A stretch of DNA of 64,000 nt from an uncultured Pseudomonadota bacterium (GCA_903915625.1 CAIWTN010000185.1:17435-81434), one strand, 5' to 3'; positions 45,477 through 55,380 are shown, counted from the first letter of the stretch. Notes: generated from the letters alone by a model not told the origin. Translations and numbers: made by a program.

Positions 45477-46289
45477 TAGTTTTTTTAAAAACTCGCTCCA
45501 CGGAAAATTAGCATCGCCGAAAGCCACAAAGGGCGGATTGATCAAAGTCCCCGTCCGGTACCTGAGTGGCTCTCCGTTAAAATCAAGCATTTTGCCACCA
45601 GAAGTCTCCAGCACACACTGCGCAGCTGCAGTATCCCAAAGGCTGGTTGGTGAGTTGCGTACGGACACATCGGCAGCACCTGCCGCAATTTCCACATACT
45701 TTAATGCACTGCCCACCCGCTTAACTATTGCATGGGGATAACCCGCCAATAATCTCTGGTCCTCCCCATGTAGGTGAGAACGGCTCACCAGGCATGTGAA
45801 ATGCTGTTGATCCGCTGCTCTACTGTGAATTGGTAGCAGCTGTGAGGCAGGGGCATTTTGCATAAATGCACCTTCGTTCCGATCGGCGACATAGCAAACT
45901 CCCCTAGTGGGAGAGAGGACACAGCCTATGGCAGGTTGTCCGTCTACCATCAGAGCAATGTTGACACTGAAATCGCCAGTCCGAGACAAAAAGTCTCTGG
46001 TCCCGTCGAGCGGGTCAATAAGCCAGAAGCAGCTTTCTTCCTGCACGAGTCGGATACTGGTTGCTGCTTCAACACCACCTTCTTCTGAGACTATCGGCAC
46101 ACCAGGCAATAACCGGGGTAATTCCGCCGCTAATAGTTCATGAGCTGCTAAATCCGCCTGAGTCACCGGAGACTCGTCTCTTTTGGCCTCAGCCCGCAGT
46201 TCTTCATTCTTATACCAGTGCATCACTCGTGCACCGGCCATCCGAGCTACGCCCACCAAAGCCGGCAAAGACACTAAACTTTGACTCAT
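45468..46289 (-). CDS. cysQ: 3'(2'),5'-bisphosphate nucleotidase CysQ-like (inositol monophosphatase superfamily)
   Basis: It encodes 273 residues. The metal-binding motifs of the family are present: a GVPIVSEEGG glutamate pair, WLIDPLDGTRDFL and WDTAAAQCVLE near the C-terminus. CysQ hydrolyses PAP to AMP and relieves sulfate-assimilation inhibition; inositol or fructose phosphatases share the fold, so the substrate is not certain. It is the last gene of the minus-strand envelope cluster. Confidence 0.85.
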   Translation of the reverse strand: MSQSLVSLPALVGVARMAGARVMHWYKNEELRAEAKRDESPVTQADLAAHELLAAELPRLLPGVPIVSEEGGVEAATSIRLVQEESCFWLIDPLDGTRDFLSRTGDFSVNIALMVDGQPAIGCVLSPTRGVCYVADRNEGAFMQNAPASQLLPIHSRAADQQHFTCLVSRSHLHGEDQRLLAGYPHAIVKRVGSALKYVEIAAGAADVSVRNSPTSLWDTAAAQCVLETSGGKMLDFNGEPLRYRTGTLINPPFVAFGDANFPWSEFLKKLSL

Positions 46290-46316
46290 ATCGCAGACCT
46301 ATCGCATTTTACGGAA

Positions 46317-47171
46317 CTAGCCACGTCTCATGTTTTGAACATTCGCTAAAGACGTTATCAGCTTAGTAAGAGCAAGACTCTTTTCCTCTGTAGTATGTTC
46401 AAAACTAACGCCAGCCTCACTACCCACCATAAAGATACGGCGCACACGGGCCGAAAGCTTCAAGTATTCACCATCGGCCAGAGGTGCCGATTTACCGAGT
46501 GGAATACGCAATCTTAGCTGCTCACCGGGTTGAAACATGCGGCCATCCTCATCGCGCAAGTAGGCGCCATGAACACTCAAATCAAAGATACGGCCGTTGA
46601 GCATTTGCTCTTCACCGAGCAATGAATACCTAAGCGGGATATTGACTTTATAGCGCCTACTCCGCCGCCGATTGCTTGATGTGATGGCATAGCGAACTCG
46701 GCTCAAAATTTCGGCATTGGATAGGGAGGCGAATTCCACATAGTCGTCTGTCTCATGGAACGGCGCCAAGACTTGATTATAAGCCTGGATTAATCGAGTT
46801 GGATCCCTAGTTAAAAACAACACGGGCACAGCGTCTTCGTTTAATCGCCGCTTCATTTCGCTAACTAGATTTAGACCGTCCACTAAAGGCAGAAACTCGT
46901 CATCAAATATTAGTAATGAAATCTGCCGACTAAATCCCTTTTTTAAATCTTCAAGTGACCCTGCTCTGGAGATACCAAGCTGCTTAAAGTTAGTTCGAAT
47001 TAGCTGGTCGAGTCCACTGGCGATATCGGTCGGGACTCCCTTACCTAGCGCAAGGAAAACATAGCTCTTACGCTTTCGTCTCGGTGCCTGAAGCAATTCG
47101 GCAACGCGATTTTTCGATTCCTTTTTTTCTTCTACCTTGGGCGTGGCTTCATCAAGTTCAGTTTGAGTCAT
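46317..47171 (-). CDS. Degenerate receiver-like domain fused to PilZ domain
   Basis: ATG 47171 is set by GGAG seven bases upstream and overlaps the previous gene by 14 bases; the longer frame to 47315 is unlikely. The 284-residue protein has a receiver-like domain (about 36-160) keeping a phospho-acceptor-like Asp (FDDEFLPLVDG) and the LFLT threonine, but lacking the N-terminal acidic pair and the conserved Lys. Then follows a PilZ domain (about 168-275) starting RRRSRRYKVNIPLRYS with a later DLSVHGAYL, the RxxxR and (D/N)xSxxG signature for c-di-GMP. It probably senses c-di-GMP rather than phosphorylation. Confidence 0.85.
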   Translation of the reverse strand: MTQTELDEATPKVEEKKESKNRVAELLQAPRRKRKSYVFLALGKGVPTDIASGLDQLIRTNFKQLGISRAGSLEDLKKGFSRQISLLIFDDEFLPLVDGLNLVSEMKRRLNEDAVPVLFLTRDPTRLIQAYNQVLAPFHETDDYVEFASLSNAEILSRVRYAITSSNRRRSRRYKVNIPLRYSLLGEEQMLNGRIFDLSVHGAYLRDEDGRMFQPGEQLRLRIPLGKSAPLADGEYLKLSARVRRIFMVGSEAGVSFEHTTEEKSLALTKLITSLANVQNMRRG

Positions 47172-48768
47172 GGTTATTCTCCATGCGCCAACCGAGGATG
47201 TATTTAAAAAATGCGAAAGGCTCGACGCGAACCCCAGAGAGCCGCTGATTATGGGCAGCGTGATGCTGAAGAGTCCAAAGATAAGTATAAGGTGCGTCTT
47301 CCGCCAAAACTGCATGAATCTTATGATAGATTGCGCGCTTCATATCAAAATCGTTAGTTACATCCGCCTCGGTGAGCAGACTATCGACTTCTGTGTTCTT
47401 ATACTGGACGAAATTGTTACCCCAGGGCTTGCTACTCGAACTGTGAAACAAACTAGTGATGTTGCTCGCATCGTCGAAAGACCAGGCCGCAATGGTCACG
47501 TCATAATCATGTTCTGCAAGCACCTTCTTCTTCCAAACCAACCAGTCCATGAACTGCAATTCAACTTTAATACCGACAGCCTCTAGGTATCCTTGAAAAG
47601 CCAGGACCACGCGCTTGATCATCTCGCTCTCACCAGCCAAAGGAACGGCGAAGCTAAGTGTCACTGGCTGACCGGTGGGAGAGACTAGCCTGCCATCTTT
47701 GTACCTAAGTCCTGCAGCAGCCAGTAGGGACTTTGCTCTTTCTGGGTCGTAACTTAGCGGCTTAACATCGAGATTATAAGCCCAGGACGACGGCGGAAAT
47801 GGCCCTGAAATCAGTCGCCCCTTACCCTGAAAAAAAGCATCGATCATCTCCTGCCGATTGATCGCCTGACTAATTGCCTGCCTAACTCTTTTGTCTCTGA
47901 GTACTCCGCGAGCGTTATTCATCGCGAAGAAAGAGAAGGAAAGAGCATCGTAAGGGACAACATTAAGCTTGCTATCACCCACCATCTCGCCAAGATCGCG
48001 GGGGCTGACATATGTGACCAAGTCTAAAGAATTAAACATGAGAGACTGAGCCATCACGTTTTGATCCGAATAAGCCTTCATCACAATATGCGGAATCTGC
48101 GGGGTCCCACGGAAATATTTTGGATTAGCTGTAAGCAGTACCTCTCCATGACCACTCACCTTAACTACGGAATACGGTCCTGTACCGACTGGATGTTTGG
48201 CAAACTCGCTGCTACGAAGCAAGGCAGGCGCAGAACCCAAAATGTGAGATGGCAAAATTTTAAACATCAATGTCCGCATGGGATCCGTCAGAGCTCTGCC
48301 AAAGCGAATAACAACAGAGTGCTCGCCGGTTTTCTCTGCCGACTTAATCACATTAAAACGCTCACGATTTGGCACTTCACTTGCTGAATTCGACAATAGC
48401 CGAATCGTCGTGACCACATCATTCGCATTAAACTTAGCCGCACCGCCCTGACGCTGAGAGCCATCATGCCAGACTACGTCATCTCGGAGATTTAACGTTA
48501 CGGTCGTCCCCCCATCCCCGATAACCCAACTTTTGGCTAGGGACGGGACATATGCTTCCCCAGGACCCATTTCGATGAGCGAGTCAAAGATCAGGTCGCT
48601 CAACCTTTGACCGGCGGCCTCTGGGGATGTGAAGGGATCAAGGGTATCTAGTCGGGTAGTCTCGCCATAGGTCATGGCAGCGTTGCCACTGGTAGCAGCT
48701 CCTGCCAGTCCTATGTCTATAAAATTTGCTATCACTGCCAATAAGGGCACTACTAAATTCAACCGCAT
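47158..48768 (-). CDS. ABC transporter substrate-binding protein, family 5 (peptide-type)
   Basis: It encodes 536 residues with a signal peptide (cut near GLAGAAT). SBP family 5 (DppA/OppA) features are clear: YGETTRLDTLDPF, the SLAKSWVIGDGGTTVTLNLRDDVVW block, KHPVGTGPY, VRQAISQAINRQ and YKNTEVDSLL. It would bind a peptide or similar ligand in the periplasm. No permease or ATPase is nearby, so it may work as a stand-alone receptor within this envelope operon, or partner a distant transporter. Confidence 0.9.
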   Translation of the reverse strand: MRLNLVVPLLAVIANFIDIGLAGAATSGNAAMTYGETTRLDTLDPFTSPEAAGQRLSDLIFDSLIEMGPGEAYVPSLAKSWVIGDGGTTVTLNLRDDVVWHDGSQRQGGAAKFNANDVVTTIRLLSNSASEVPNRERFNVIKSAEKTGEHSVVIRFGRALTDPMRTLMFKILPSHILGSAPALLRSSEFAKHPVGTGPYSVVKVSGHGEVLLTANPKYFRGTPQIPHIVMKAYSDQNVMAQSLMFNSLDLVTYVSPRDLGEMVGDSKLNVVPYDALSFSFFAMNNARGVLRDKRVRQAISQAINRQEMIDAFFQGKGRLISGPFPPSSWAYNLDVKPLSYDPERAKSLLAAAGLRYKDGRLVSPTGQPVTLSFAVPLAGESEMIKRVVLAFQGYLEAVGIKVELQFMDWLVWKKKVLAEHDYDVTIAAWSFDDASNITSLFHSSSSKPWGNNFVQYKNTEVDSLLTEADVTNDFDMKRAIYHKIHAVLAEDAPYTYLWTLQHHAAHNQRLSGVRVEPFAFFKYILGWRMENNHDSN

Positions 48769-48783
48769 AAATTACTCCACCGA

Positions 48784-50124
48784 TTACATCGATAAATAAT
48801 GAATTTTTGAAGGCAAATGAGACTCTGTCTGAATTTGGACACCTTGATTAGTCAACGCCACAAAGACGCGGTCCCAAGCGCCGATCTGAGCTCTAAAGCT
48901 GAGTATTCCGAGCTTAGACACCAAAAGGTCGCGATTCATCCTCGTGTTGGTACTAAAAAGATAGCTGCGACCAGAAAAGAGATCATAGGCATAAATTGGA
49001 TTAGAAACTGAAACATCGTGCTTCACATAAAAAATCTTTCGACTATCAGGCGACCAAGCGGGACCAGTATTTAAATCGATCACTACATCCCGCGCCACGA
49101 TCATCGTGCGAAGTTCTGCCAAGCTGTAGGTCTTCCCGGAGGCAACGGGAACTACAACTAGATTCCAGCGTCTTAGCATGGATTCGCTTTGAGCAATGTC
49201 TTCAGCGTAGAAGGCGACGTACTTTCCGTCAGGGGAGACCGTTGGTCGTAGATGGTCAGCACCAGCTTCAGTCAACGGATAAGGCTCACGCCAGACATCA
49301 TTGTGCCTAGTTACCATATTTAAGTTGTGATGAAGCGCATCACCCGAAGCATAAACGACTCCATTTCCATCTGGAAACCAGTCCGGAAAGATATCCACTT
49401 CATCACTACTAGTCAGCCTAACCAGCTTCTTGTCGCTCAGGCTCAAGGAGTAAATATCGCCGTTACCGGACCTTGCACTAACAAATGCTATTTCATTGTT
49501 AACTGGGCTCCAAGTTGCATAGCCGTCTTTACTATGACTATTACCTAGCGATTCTTCCTTAGCTCCGATCGCACCGACATAGATATTGTAGTCACCGATT
49601 CCGCCATTCGACATGAAGGCAAATCTGGTAGAGTCATGGGACCAACGAAGGCCCGCATTATATGACTGCACAGACTTAGTGACCATCCCATCCAAAAAAT
49701 CGCTAGATCCCTTCGGAATTACCTGCAATTCTCTCGAATAATTACCAACCAAGTCCTTCAACATAATCTTGCGAAACCCGTCGACTAAGACCTCGTATCC
49801 AAGATAAACGCCATCAGCTGACCAACTAAGGTTCGCCTCATTAAACCGCGAATCATTGGCATTGAGTTGGCGAACTTCGATCAAAACGACATCACTTCGC
49901 GCCGATTCGAGAGTTGGATATGCCTTGGCAAAGGCTCGCGCACCGGGAAAAAACTGGCTGATGAAACGCGGAAAATAGCGTCCATTACTTGCAGAAAATG
50001 CCGCTAGTGGCACCCCAACTTCCGGACTGGAAACCCCCTTAGACCATGGGCTCAACCGACAATTAGCCAAGAGCGCCAATGTCGCTGGAATTAAAATGCG
50101 TCGCCAGGAAGTTTTTGAGCCCAT
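48784..50124 (-). CDS. TolB-like PD40 beta-propeller lipoprotein
   Basis: It encodes 446 residues with a signal peptide ending in a lipobox-like LALLANC. The body repeats PD40/WD40-like blades with WSxD signatures: LSWSADGVYLGY, LRWSHDSTRFAF, ATWSPVNNEIAF, PDWFPDGNGVVY, PTVSPDGKYVAF, PAWSPDSRKIFY. Such propellers bind other proteins in the periplasm, as TolB binds Pal. It lies between the substrate-binding gene and the PEGA gene with short gaps, so it is co-transcribed. Confidence 0.82.
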   Translation of the reverse strand: MGSKTSWRRILIPATLALLANCRLSPWSKGVSSPEVGVPLAAFSASNGRYFPRFISQFFPGARAFAKAYPTLESARSDVVLIEVRQLNANDSRFNEANLSWSADGVYLGYEVLVDGFRKIMLKDLVGNYSRELQVIPKGSSDFLDGMVTKSVQSYNAGLRWSHDSTRFAFMSNGGIGDYNIYVGAIGAKEESLGNSHSKDGYATWSPVNNEIAFVSARSGNGDIYSLSLSDKKLVRLTSSDEVDIFPDWFPDGNGVVYASGDALHHNLNMVTRHNDVWREPYPLTEAGADHLRPTVSPDGKYVAFYAEDIAQSESMLRRWNLVVVPVASGKTYSLAELRTMIVARDVVIDLNTGPAWSPDSRKIFYVKHDVSVSNPIYAYDLFSGRSYLFSTNTRMNRDLLVSKLGILSFRAQIGAWDRVFVALTNQGVQIQTESHLPSKIHYLSM

Positions 50125-50145
50125 AAATTAAAGAACCAATCCTTT

Positions 50146-53100
50146 TTACTGACGAGACACCGACCGCGAAGAATTTAGCGAAGCTGACGCCTGCTTAAGA
50201 TAGACCTCAGCATTTCCGATATAAGATTTGCTATTGTCGTCCAAAGGAATCGCTCGTCCGCTACCTTCGAGATAATTACGCCAGCCACGCACCGTCTCTA
50301 CGAGCAACTTTGGATCCTGCGTGGTCATCCAAAGTCGATGACGGCAAAGTGCTCGATGGTAGTCGACATTATGAACGGCGTGAGGGTAATCCTTAGCCGC
50401 GACAAAGCGCAAATAAGGCATCACTCGATCGAGAACTTCCAACGCTTTCTGATAATGAGCACGAGCTGCCTCCGCATTATCGGTCGCTAAACGTTCTGCT
50501 GTAGCGAATAAAGCAATACCCTCGTTGATATGAGATGCCACAAATCGCTTGTCAGTAAACTGTTGCACAGCCTCATTAGCGGTCACTGCACTAAAAGCGG
50601 CCGCAGCTTTAGCTGGTTGATCTAAGACATTTAAATAGATTTCACCAGCTTCATGCCGACCAAAAAGATAATCACTGTGATCCTTAGAAATCTCATTCAA
50701 TAACGCTAAGGCCTCGGTAGGCTTGCCAGCCTTGAGTAGACTTTGGGCGGTAGCTCGAAAATCTCGTTCGAGAGCGATGGCCTCATCACCCACTAAAGCC
50801 AGTGTCCCTTGATCAAGCTCGAGCACAGAGCTATATGCCTTATATCCAGGCACACCATCTAATTCAATTTTGACGAAACCACTTTGCACGGACACGGGCA
50901 TGGAAAGCGGGGTCTTACCAATCACTACTCCATCTAACTTAACCACAGCACTGCTTGGCTTGGATTCCATTTTAAGGTAGGCGAGTTGTTTTTTGAGTTG
51001 GATATTGTGCTGAACCTGATCGTTTAAGGTGATGCTCTGAGTGTAGTCAGCAAAGCCCATTTTGATAATTTTAAGTGTCCCAGACCCCTTAGCTGTAATT
51101 GGAAGACGACCAGTAGCATCCGTCGCTCCCAACCAGATGTCATTGAAATATACGTTTGCTTGCGCAACAGGCTGTAAGGTCGACCCTCGCGCCGATGTGA
51201 TACGCAGCTCGCCAGCCTTGGAGTCTTCGACCTTGCGTGTCCTGAGCCTAACTAAATCACCACGTTCTATAATTGCTCTCGGGGCTAATCCGCTGACGCT
51301 ACATGTGGCTGTTTCATCACCAACCACTCGGACCGTCAACACCCCAATTTTGCCGTGCAGCTGACTATGTCCTAGCTTCTCTGTCTGAAGGCCAAACAAA
51401 TCCAACTGATCCCCGACTTTGATCCCTCTACCCTGAGATCTGCCAAGATTTATGACGACTTTATCAGCCTCTTTTTTCAGAACAGCGCCCTCAAAGGGAA
51501 ACACCCTATCGATTCTTTTTCCGACCGAACCCACAGCCCGATCCAAAGCGTTGAGATCGTCTAAGCTAAGTAAGTTCTCTTTGCCGGCAGCCATAACGTG
51601 ACCGTAACTATCTATGACACTCAACTCCAGAACGGGAGTCGAACCCAGGACTATGGTTGGGACGATGACTGCATCGACCATCGCTTTCAAATCAGTATTA
51701 CGCCAGCCATGACGCGCCACATCCTTCAGACCCTTGCCCGAGCGTTGCAACTTCTGCTCAAATTCTTCAAAAGACACTTCTTTGAAAGCCATAGAGCTAA
51801 AAAGCATCTTCCGTGCCGAAGACTGCACCACTTTCGAAAAATCATCGTTGATCTTGGCAAGTGCCTCAGCGCTGATAGATCCACTTGCGGTTGGTTTTAA
51901 CACTGTCAAACGCGCTGGCGGTGGCTCTAAAGGAGCAAAGTATTTCACTAGTGTCATTTGCTGAGATGCCACAAAGTCAGTTTCGAATGTTTCCGGCAAA
52001 AATGACTGAGGCTTCAAGCTCACTGCAATTAGATCGTCGCTCTTGCCACTATAAGCATGCGAATAACGGCCAAATTTGTCGGTAGCACCGACTTTCTTGC
52101 CGCCAAAATAAACCTCAACATCTTCTAGTCCATAAACATGTCCGTAGGACTCAGTCACTGCATAGATGTCGAGAGTATGTCCCTGCTCAAGCTGAACCCT
52201 GAGCTTGTCTTTATTCTTGATAAGTACAGTCGTTACATTTGTTTTATAGCCTTTCTTGGAGGTTACAAACGTAACTGGAGTCTCCGGCTTTGTCGGAAAC
52301 CGCACCACACAACGGCCCCGTTGATTCGTGGTACAAACCGTCTTAAGTTGACTTGAATCCTCGTCACCGATGGCAAGTTGCACGTCTGCTACAGGTAAAG
52401 TCCCCGAAATGACATGTACCGTAAATATAAAAGGCCCTTGATTTGCTGCTGATACCTGAGGATAGACTGAGTTGTCCGGAATCTGTGATTCCGTCTCAGA
52501 TTCAGAACCTTTCTCTGCCACAACAGTCGACTTATCTTTTGGCTGTTCCGCAGTCGCCTGATCTAGTGGCACTGTTTTTTGTGCCACATTCAAGTTATCG
52601 GCATTATTAGGCTGTGGATTCTCCTGCACCTCGCTGGGCAATGATGCGGTATCAGCGCTAACGTTGGCCACAGTCTCCTGGGGCGTGCCGGTTGCTGCGG
52701 CAGAGATGGCGTCACTAGCACCATTTGTCGAAGGTGCCACGGAATTATCGGTAGAGCTCAGCGATGCGTTTGCCGGGGGTCCAGCCAGCGCCTTGGCGCT
52801 AGTTGGAGACGGCTTCGGAACGAAATAGAGAATCGCAGCTACCGCGACATCTTGCGGCGTAACTGAACTCACTTCAAAACTCTGCGTATAAGGCGCAAAA
52901 TAGTAGGTGTCACTGTCCTTGCGAAGCTCGACTCTTGATTTAGCCGACACCGGTAGTTTTATCTCTCCACTGAAAGAACCATTATTAGCTGTCTCACCGA
53001 GAGTTTTGCCATCGACGACAACGGCAGCAGCGCTGACAGGTTCACCCTGATTCGTTCTCGCGTCGACGTGAAAACGCACCGTAGTTTCCTTGGGCGTACA

Positions 53101-53187
53101 CGCAAACAAAAATTGTAGGGTCAAAGCCACCAGAAGATTAAATTTCACAGCCATCCTCCACACCCACTTTTTTCTGGTCAAGGTCAC
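50146..53187 (-). CDS. Large lipoprotein with FlgT-like and PEGA domains
   Basis: It encodes 1013 residues from GTG 53187 (ATG 53154 is an alternative), with signal and lipobox FLFAC. In order: a carboxypeptidase-regulatory-like beta domain, a Ser/Ala/Asn-rich linker (about 125-245), two further such domains, an alpha/beta region, a FlgT-type segment (NLGRSQGRGIKVGDQLDLFG, about 580-600), another beta domain, a PEGA domain (LKMESKPSSAVVKLDGVVIGKTPLS) and C-terminal TPR-like helices. PEGA domains occur in surface or wall-associated lipoproteins. It is the largest gene of an envelope operon. Function is unknown. Confidence 0.8.
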   Translation of the reverse strand: MTLTRKKWVWRMAVKFNLLVALTLQFLFACTPKETTVRFHVDARTNQGEPVSAAAVVVDGKTLGETANNGSFSGEIKLPVSAKSRVELRKDSDTYYFAPYTQSFEVSSVTPQDVAVAAILYFVPKPSPTSAKALAGPPANASLSSTDNSVAPSTNGASDAISAAATGTPQETVANVSADTASLPSEVQENPQPNNADNLNVAQKTVPLDQATAEQPKDKSTVVAEKGSESETESQIPDNSVYPQVSAANQGPFIFTVHVISGTLPVADVQLAIGDEDSSQLKTVCTTNQRGRCVVRFPTKPETPVTFVTSKKGYKTNVTTVLIKNKDKLRVQLEQGHTLDIYAVTESYGHVYGLEDVEVYFGGKKVGATDKFGRYSHAYSGKSDDLIAVSLKPQSFLPETFETDFVASQQMTLVKYFAPLEPPPARLTVLKPTASGSISAEALAKINDDFSKVVQSSARKMLFSSMAFKEVSFEEFEQKLQRSGKGLKDVARHGWRNTDLKAMVDAVIVPTIVLGSTPVLELSVIDSYGHVMAAGKENLLSLDDLNALDRAVGSVGKRIDRVFPFEGAVLKKEADKVVINLGRSQGRGIKVGDQLDLFGLQTEKLGHSQLHGKIGVLTVRVVGDETATCSVSGLAPRAIIERGDLVRLRTRKVEDSKAGELRITSARGSTLQPVAQANVYFNDIWLGATDATGRLPITAKGSGTLKIIKMGFADYTQSITLNDQVQHNIQLKKQLAYLKMESKPSSAVVKLDGVVIGKTPLSMPVSVQSGFVKIELDGVPGYKAYSSVLELDQGTLALVGDEAIALERDFRATAQSLLKAGKPTEALALLNEISKDHSDYLFGRHEAGEIYLNVLDQPAKAAAAFSAVTANEAVQQFTDKRFVASHINEGIALFATAERLATDNAEAARAHYQKALEVLDRVMPYLRFVAAKDYPHAVHNVDYHRALCRHRLWMTTQDPKLLVETVRGWRNYLEGSGRAIPLDDNSKSYIGNAEVYLKQASASLNSSRSVSRQ

Positions 53188-53219
53188 GGAATTTCTTGAA
53201 TTGATTCACGACAGTTCAA

Positions 53220-53636
53220 TTACATGCTCGGGGGCGCCAAATTGGCTGATCCTGATCCACGACTATCTTGCTGTCCATTTGGGAGCTGCGTGGCACGTAT
53301 CGAGGTCGGCGGTAAAGGACGCAGCTTTAATTCGACTCGATTTTTACTGTCTACATTGACATGGATTGAGGCTAGAGAATATCCGGGCACCAATGCTTCG
53401 ACGAGACAATCTCCCGGCGGCAACTTCGCGTCCGTAGAAAACTTACCATCAGGCTGAACTTTAAGAACTAAAGTTTGATTTGAAGCACCTTCTTTAGGCA
53501 CCACTTGCTCATTCAAGGGAGTTATATTTACCCGAGCGTCAGGACCAAACGGCTGCCCACTTGAACCTTGCAGGTGTCCAGACAAAGTGGGAGCGCAGCT
53601 GGTACTCAACCATATAAAATAAGTAGTCCAACGCAT
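53220..53636 (-). CDS. Small putative lipoprotein
   Basis: ATG 53636 shares its A with the TGA of the preceding gene (TGATG), and AAAGGA lies about nine bases before. The product is 138 residues with a short signal peptide and lipobox-like WLSTSC. A single beta-sandwich-like domain (LVLKVQPDGKFSTDAKLPPG, DCLVEALVPGYS) resembles the carboxypeptidase-regulatory fold of the neighbouring large lipoprotein. A Ser/Gly/Pro tail follows. Function is unknown; translational coupling ties it to the SH3 protein. Confidence 0.72.
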   Translation of the reverse strand: MRWTTYFIWLSTSCAPTLSGHLQGSSGQPFGPDARVNITPLNEQVVPKEGASNQTLVLKVQPDGKFSTDAKLPPGDCLVEALVPGYSLASIHVNVDSKNRVELKLRPLPPTSIRATQLPNGQQDSRGSGSANLAPPSM

Positions 53637-54259
53637 CAAAGAACATCCTTTCGTGACAACCACATGACTGAGTTTGTTTCAGGTAACCAAACTAAAACGC
53701 CCTTACCATTAAGCCTTAACTGACGAAACATTGCGCCACGTGGGATCATGACATGCCGTTGCTTGGAGCTCGCAAAGTCCCAGACTAAATTGGTGTCGTG
53801 GACCACTTGAATCGTTGGCAGTCTCTGCAGCGAAAGACTAAATGGTTGCACGTTTAACCTGGGACGCGACAGTGCCTGGCGATGAACCCAGCCAGTCGCC
53901 CCAGAAATAACAGGCAGGATCTTCAGCCACACACCATGCTGGGCTAATACAATCGCGTCTGCACCCCGATCTAAAGTAGCGTCCAGTAGTTCATATTGAG
54001 TGCCTGGGCCTACCCGCATCTCCGCACGCGGTCTTATCACCTGACTGATGAGCAACATTTGGGGGGGGACTTCTGCTTTAGCCACCGGTTCAGAAGACAG
54101 CTTTGATGAGAAGCTCGTTGGTAATATGGTCAAAGACTTCAAATGCGTCGATGATTCAGGAGACATAGCATCACTCGACGACGAGAGCTTACCCAGGCAG
54201 CCAACCAATGCGGCGCAGCCGACAAGCGACCATAACTTATGCCAGCGCCACGAAATCAT
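53636..54259 (-). CDS. SH3b-domain lipoprotein
   Basis: ATG 54259, six bases after the previous stop, gives a signal peptide with lipobox AALVGC; the longer frame to 54310 would overlap the preceding gene. The product is 207 residues. A Ser-rich linker leads to a bacterial SH3 domain (about 75-135): RAEMRVGPGTQYELLDATL, then VWLKILPVISGATGWVHRQAL. Such domains bind peptidoglycan or cell-wall proteins. The second half contains another SH3-like unit. Confidence 0.78.
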   Translation of the reverse strand: MISWRWHKLWSLVGCAALVGCLGKLSSSSDAMSPESSTHLKSLTILPTSFSSKLSSEPVAKAEVPPQMLLISQVIRPRAEMRVGPGTQYELLDATLDRGADAIVLAQHGVWLKILPVISGATGWVHRQALSRPRLNVQPFSLSLQRLPTIQVVHDTNLVWDFASSKQRHVMIPRGAMFRQLRLNGKGVLVWLPETNSVMWLSRKDVL

Positions 54260-54264
54260 GTTGC

Positions 54265-55200
54265 TTAACCCGATTTTGACGTCCCACCGGACTGCGCATT
54301 CTTCTCCCAACCATGCTTGCCGATGCGGAGCTGAACTGGCAAATCATAGGCCGAAATTGGATTACCCTTAGTACCGATTACGGCAATATGAAGCTTGGTA
54401 AAAGTGCCCGATATATTAGCCCGAATGGGGAACTTAAAGCCCTTTTGCTTAAAACGTTTGATGGCAAAAGAAGTAGCCTTTAACGGCAACTTTGGGACAC
54501 CGGCTTCAGACACCGCGATATCTCGTGGCGCCCCGATAAACTGGCGCTCTCCCTGATCTGTCGTAAATTCAGCGATAGCAAATATGAAACCTTCAGCAAG
54601 ATCTACCCCAGAGCGAGTCGTCAAGTCGAAGCGCAACTCGAGTGAGGTCGGATGCGTCAAAAGCACAGGACGACTGATGGAAACCACCGCATCCTCAGTT
54701 GATTCCGGAATGTCATTCGATTTAGTTTTTGCGGCGGCATCAGCAGTTGAGCTTGAACCTGTAGAATCAGTGGCTGCGATACCATCCTGATTTTGTTCTG
54801 GCTTGGCTTCGGCTTGAGCTTCGGGCGGTGAAGGCAAACTTGGCTCCGCAGGGCTAGCAGTAGTGGGCTTAACCTCTACTTGCGCAACAGGCGGCGGGGA
54901 TGCTTTAGGCTGTGGATAAGCCAAATCAAATACATTATCAACGCGGGTTTCGTAGTCAAAAACTGTATTCAAGGCCACATGGAGCCTGCTGAGTAAGTTT
55001 GCTTTGTCCGACAACAAAGAGGCCACTAGTGCAATACTGGCAACGGACCAGACGATCAGTCCGACACAGAATGCGATCATGACTCGAAGCTGCCCCAGAG
55101 ACACAGTGATTGTATGAGTACGCGAGGCGTCAATGAAATAAATGAGGCTAAGCTGGCGCTTACGCCCCGCATTTAACGGCGCTGAATCGAGCTTGGTCAT
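54265..55200 (-). CDS. Membrane-anchored protein with disordered linker
   Basis: It encodes 311 residues. A cytoplasmic basic tail is followed by one helix (about 42-64), a short coiled segment, a Pro/Ala/Glu/Ser-rich linker (about 98-165) and a C-terminal periplasmic beta domain (SLELRFDLTTRSG, EGFIFAIAEF, PIRANISGTFTKLHIAVIG). No family is recognised. It is the first gene of the long minus-strand envelope run and may anchor or organise the lipoproteins that follow. Confidence 0.68.
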   Translation of the reverse strand: MTKLDSAPLNAGRKRQLSLIYFIDASRTHTITVSLGQLRVMIAFCVGLIVWSVASIALVASLLSDKANLLSRLHVALNTVFDYETRVDNVFDLAYPQPKASPPPVAQVEVKPTTASPAEPSLPSPPEAQAEAKPEQNQDGIAATDSTGSSSTADAAAKTKSNDIPESTEDAVVSISRPVLLTHPTSLELRFDLTTRSGVDLAEGFIFAIAEFTTDQGERQFIGAPRDIAVSEAGVPKLPLKATSFAIKRFKQKGFKFPIRANISGTFTKLHIAVIGTKGNPISAYDLPVQLRIGKHGWEKNAQSGGTSKSG

Positions 55201-55380
55201 GATGCCCCGCTAACAGGCTCTTGCCGGCGAAAAGATTGAATATATACTCAGTTTATGCGTAAACCTTGGCAAACGCAACCAATGCCCCAGCAACACGAGA
55301 CCTTAAATAGTGCTCAGACCCAAAACCTCTTTCCTAAGCAATGGTAGATTTCACAGTTTTGAAACCTTTCCCAAATGCAT

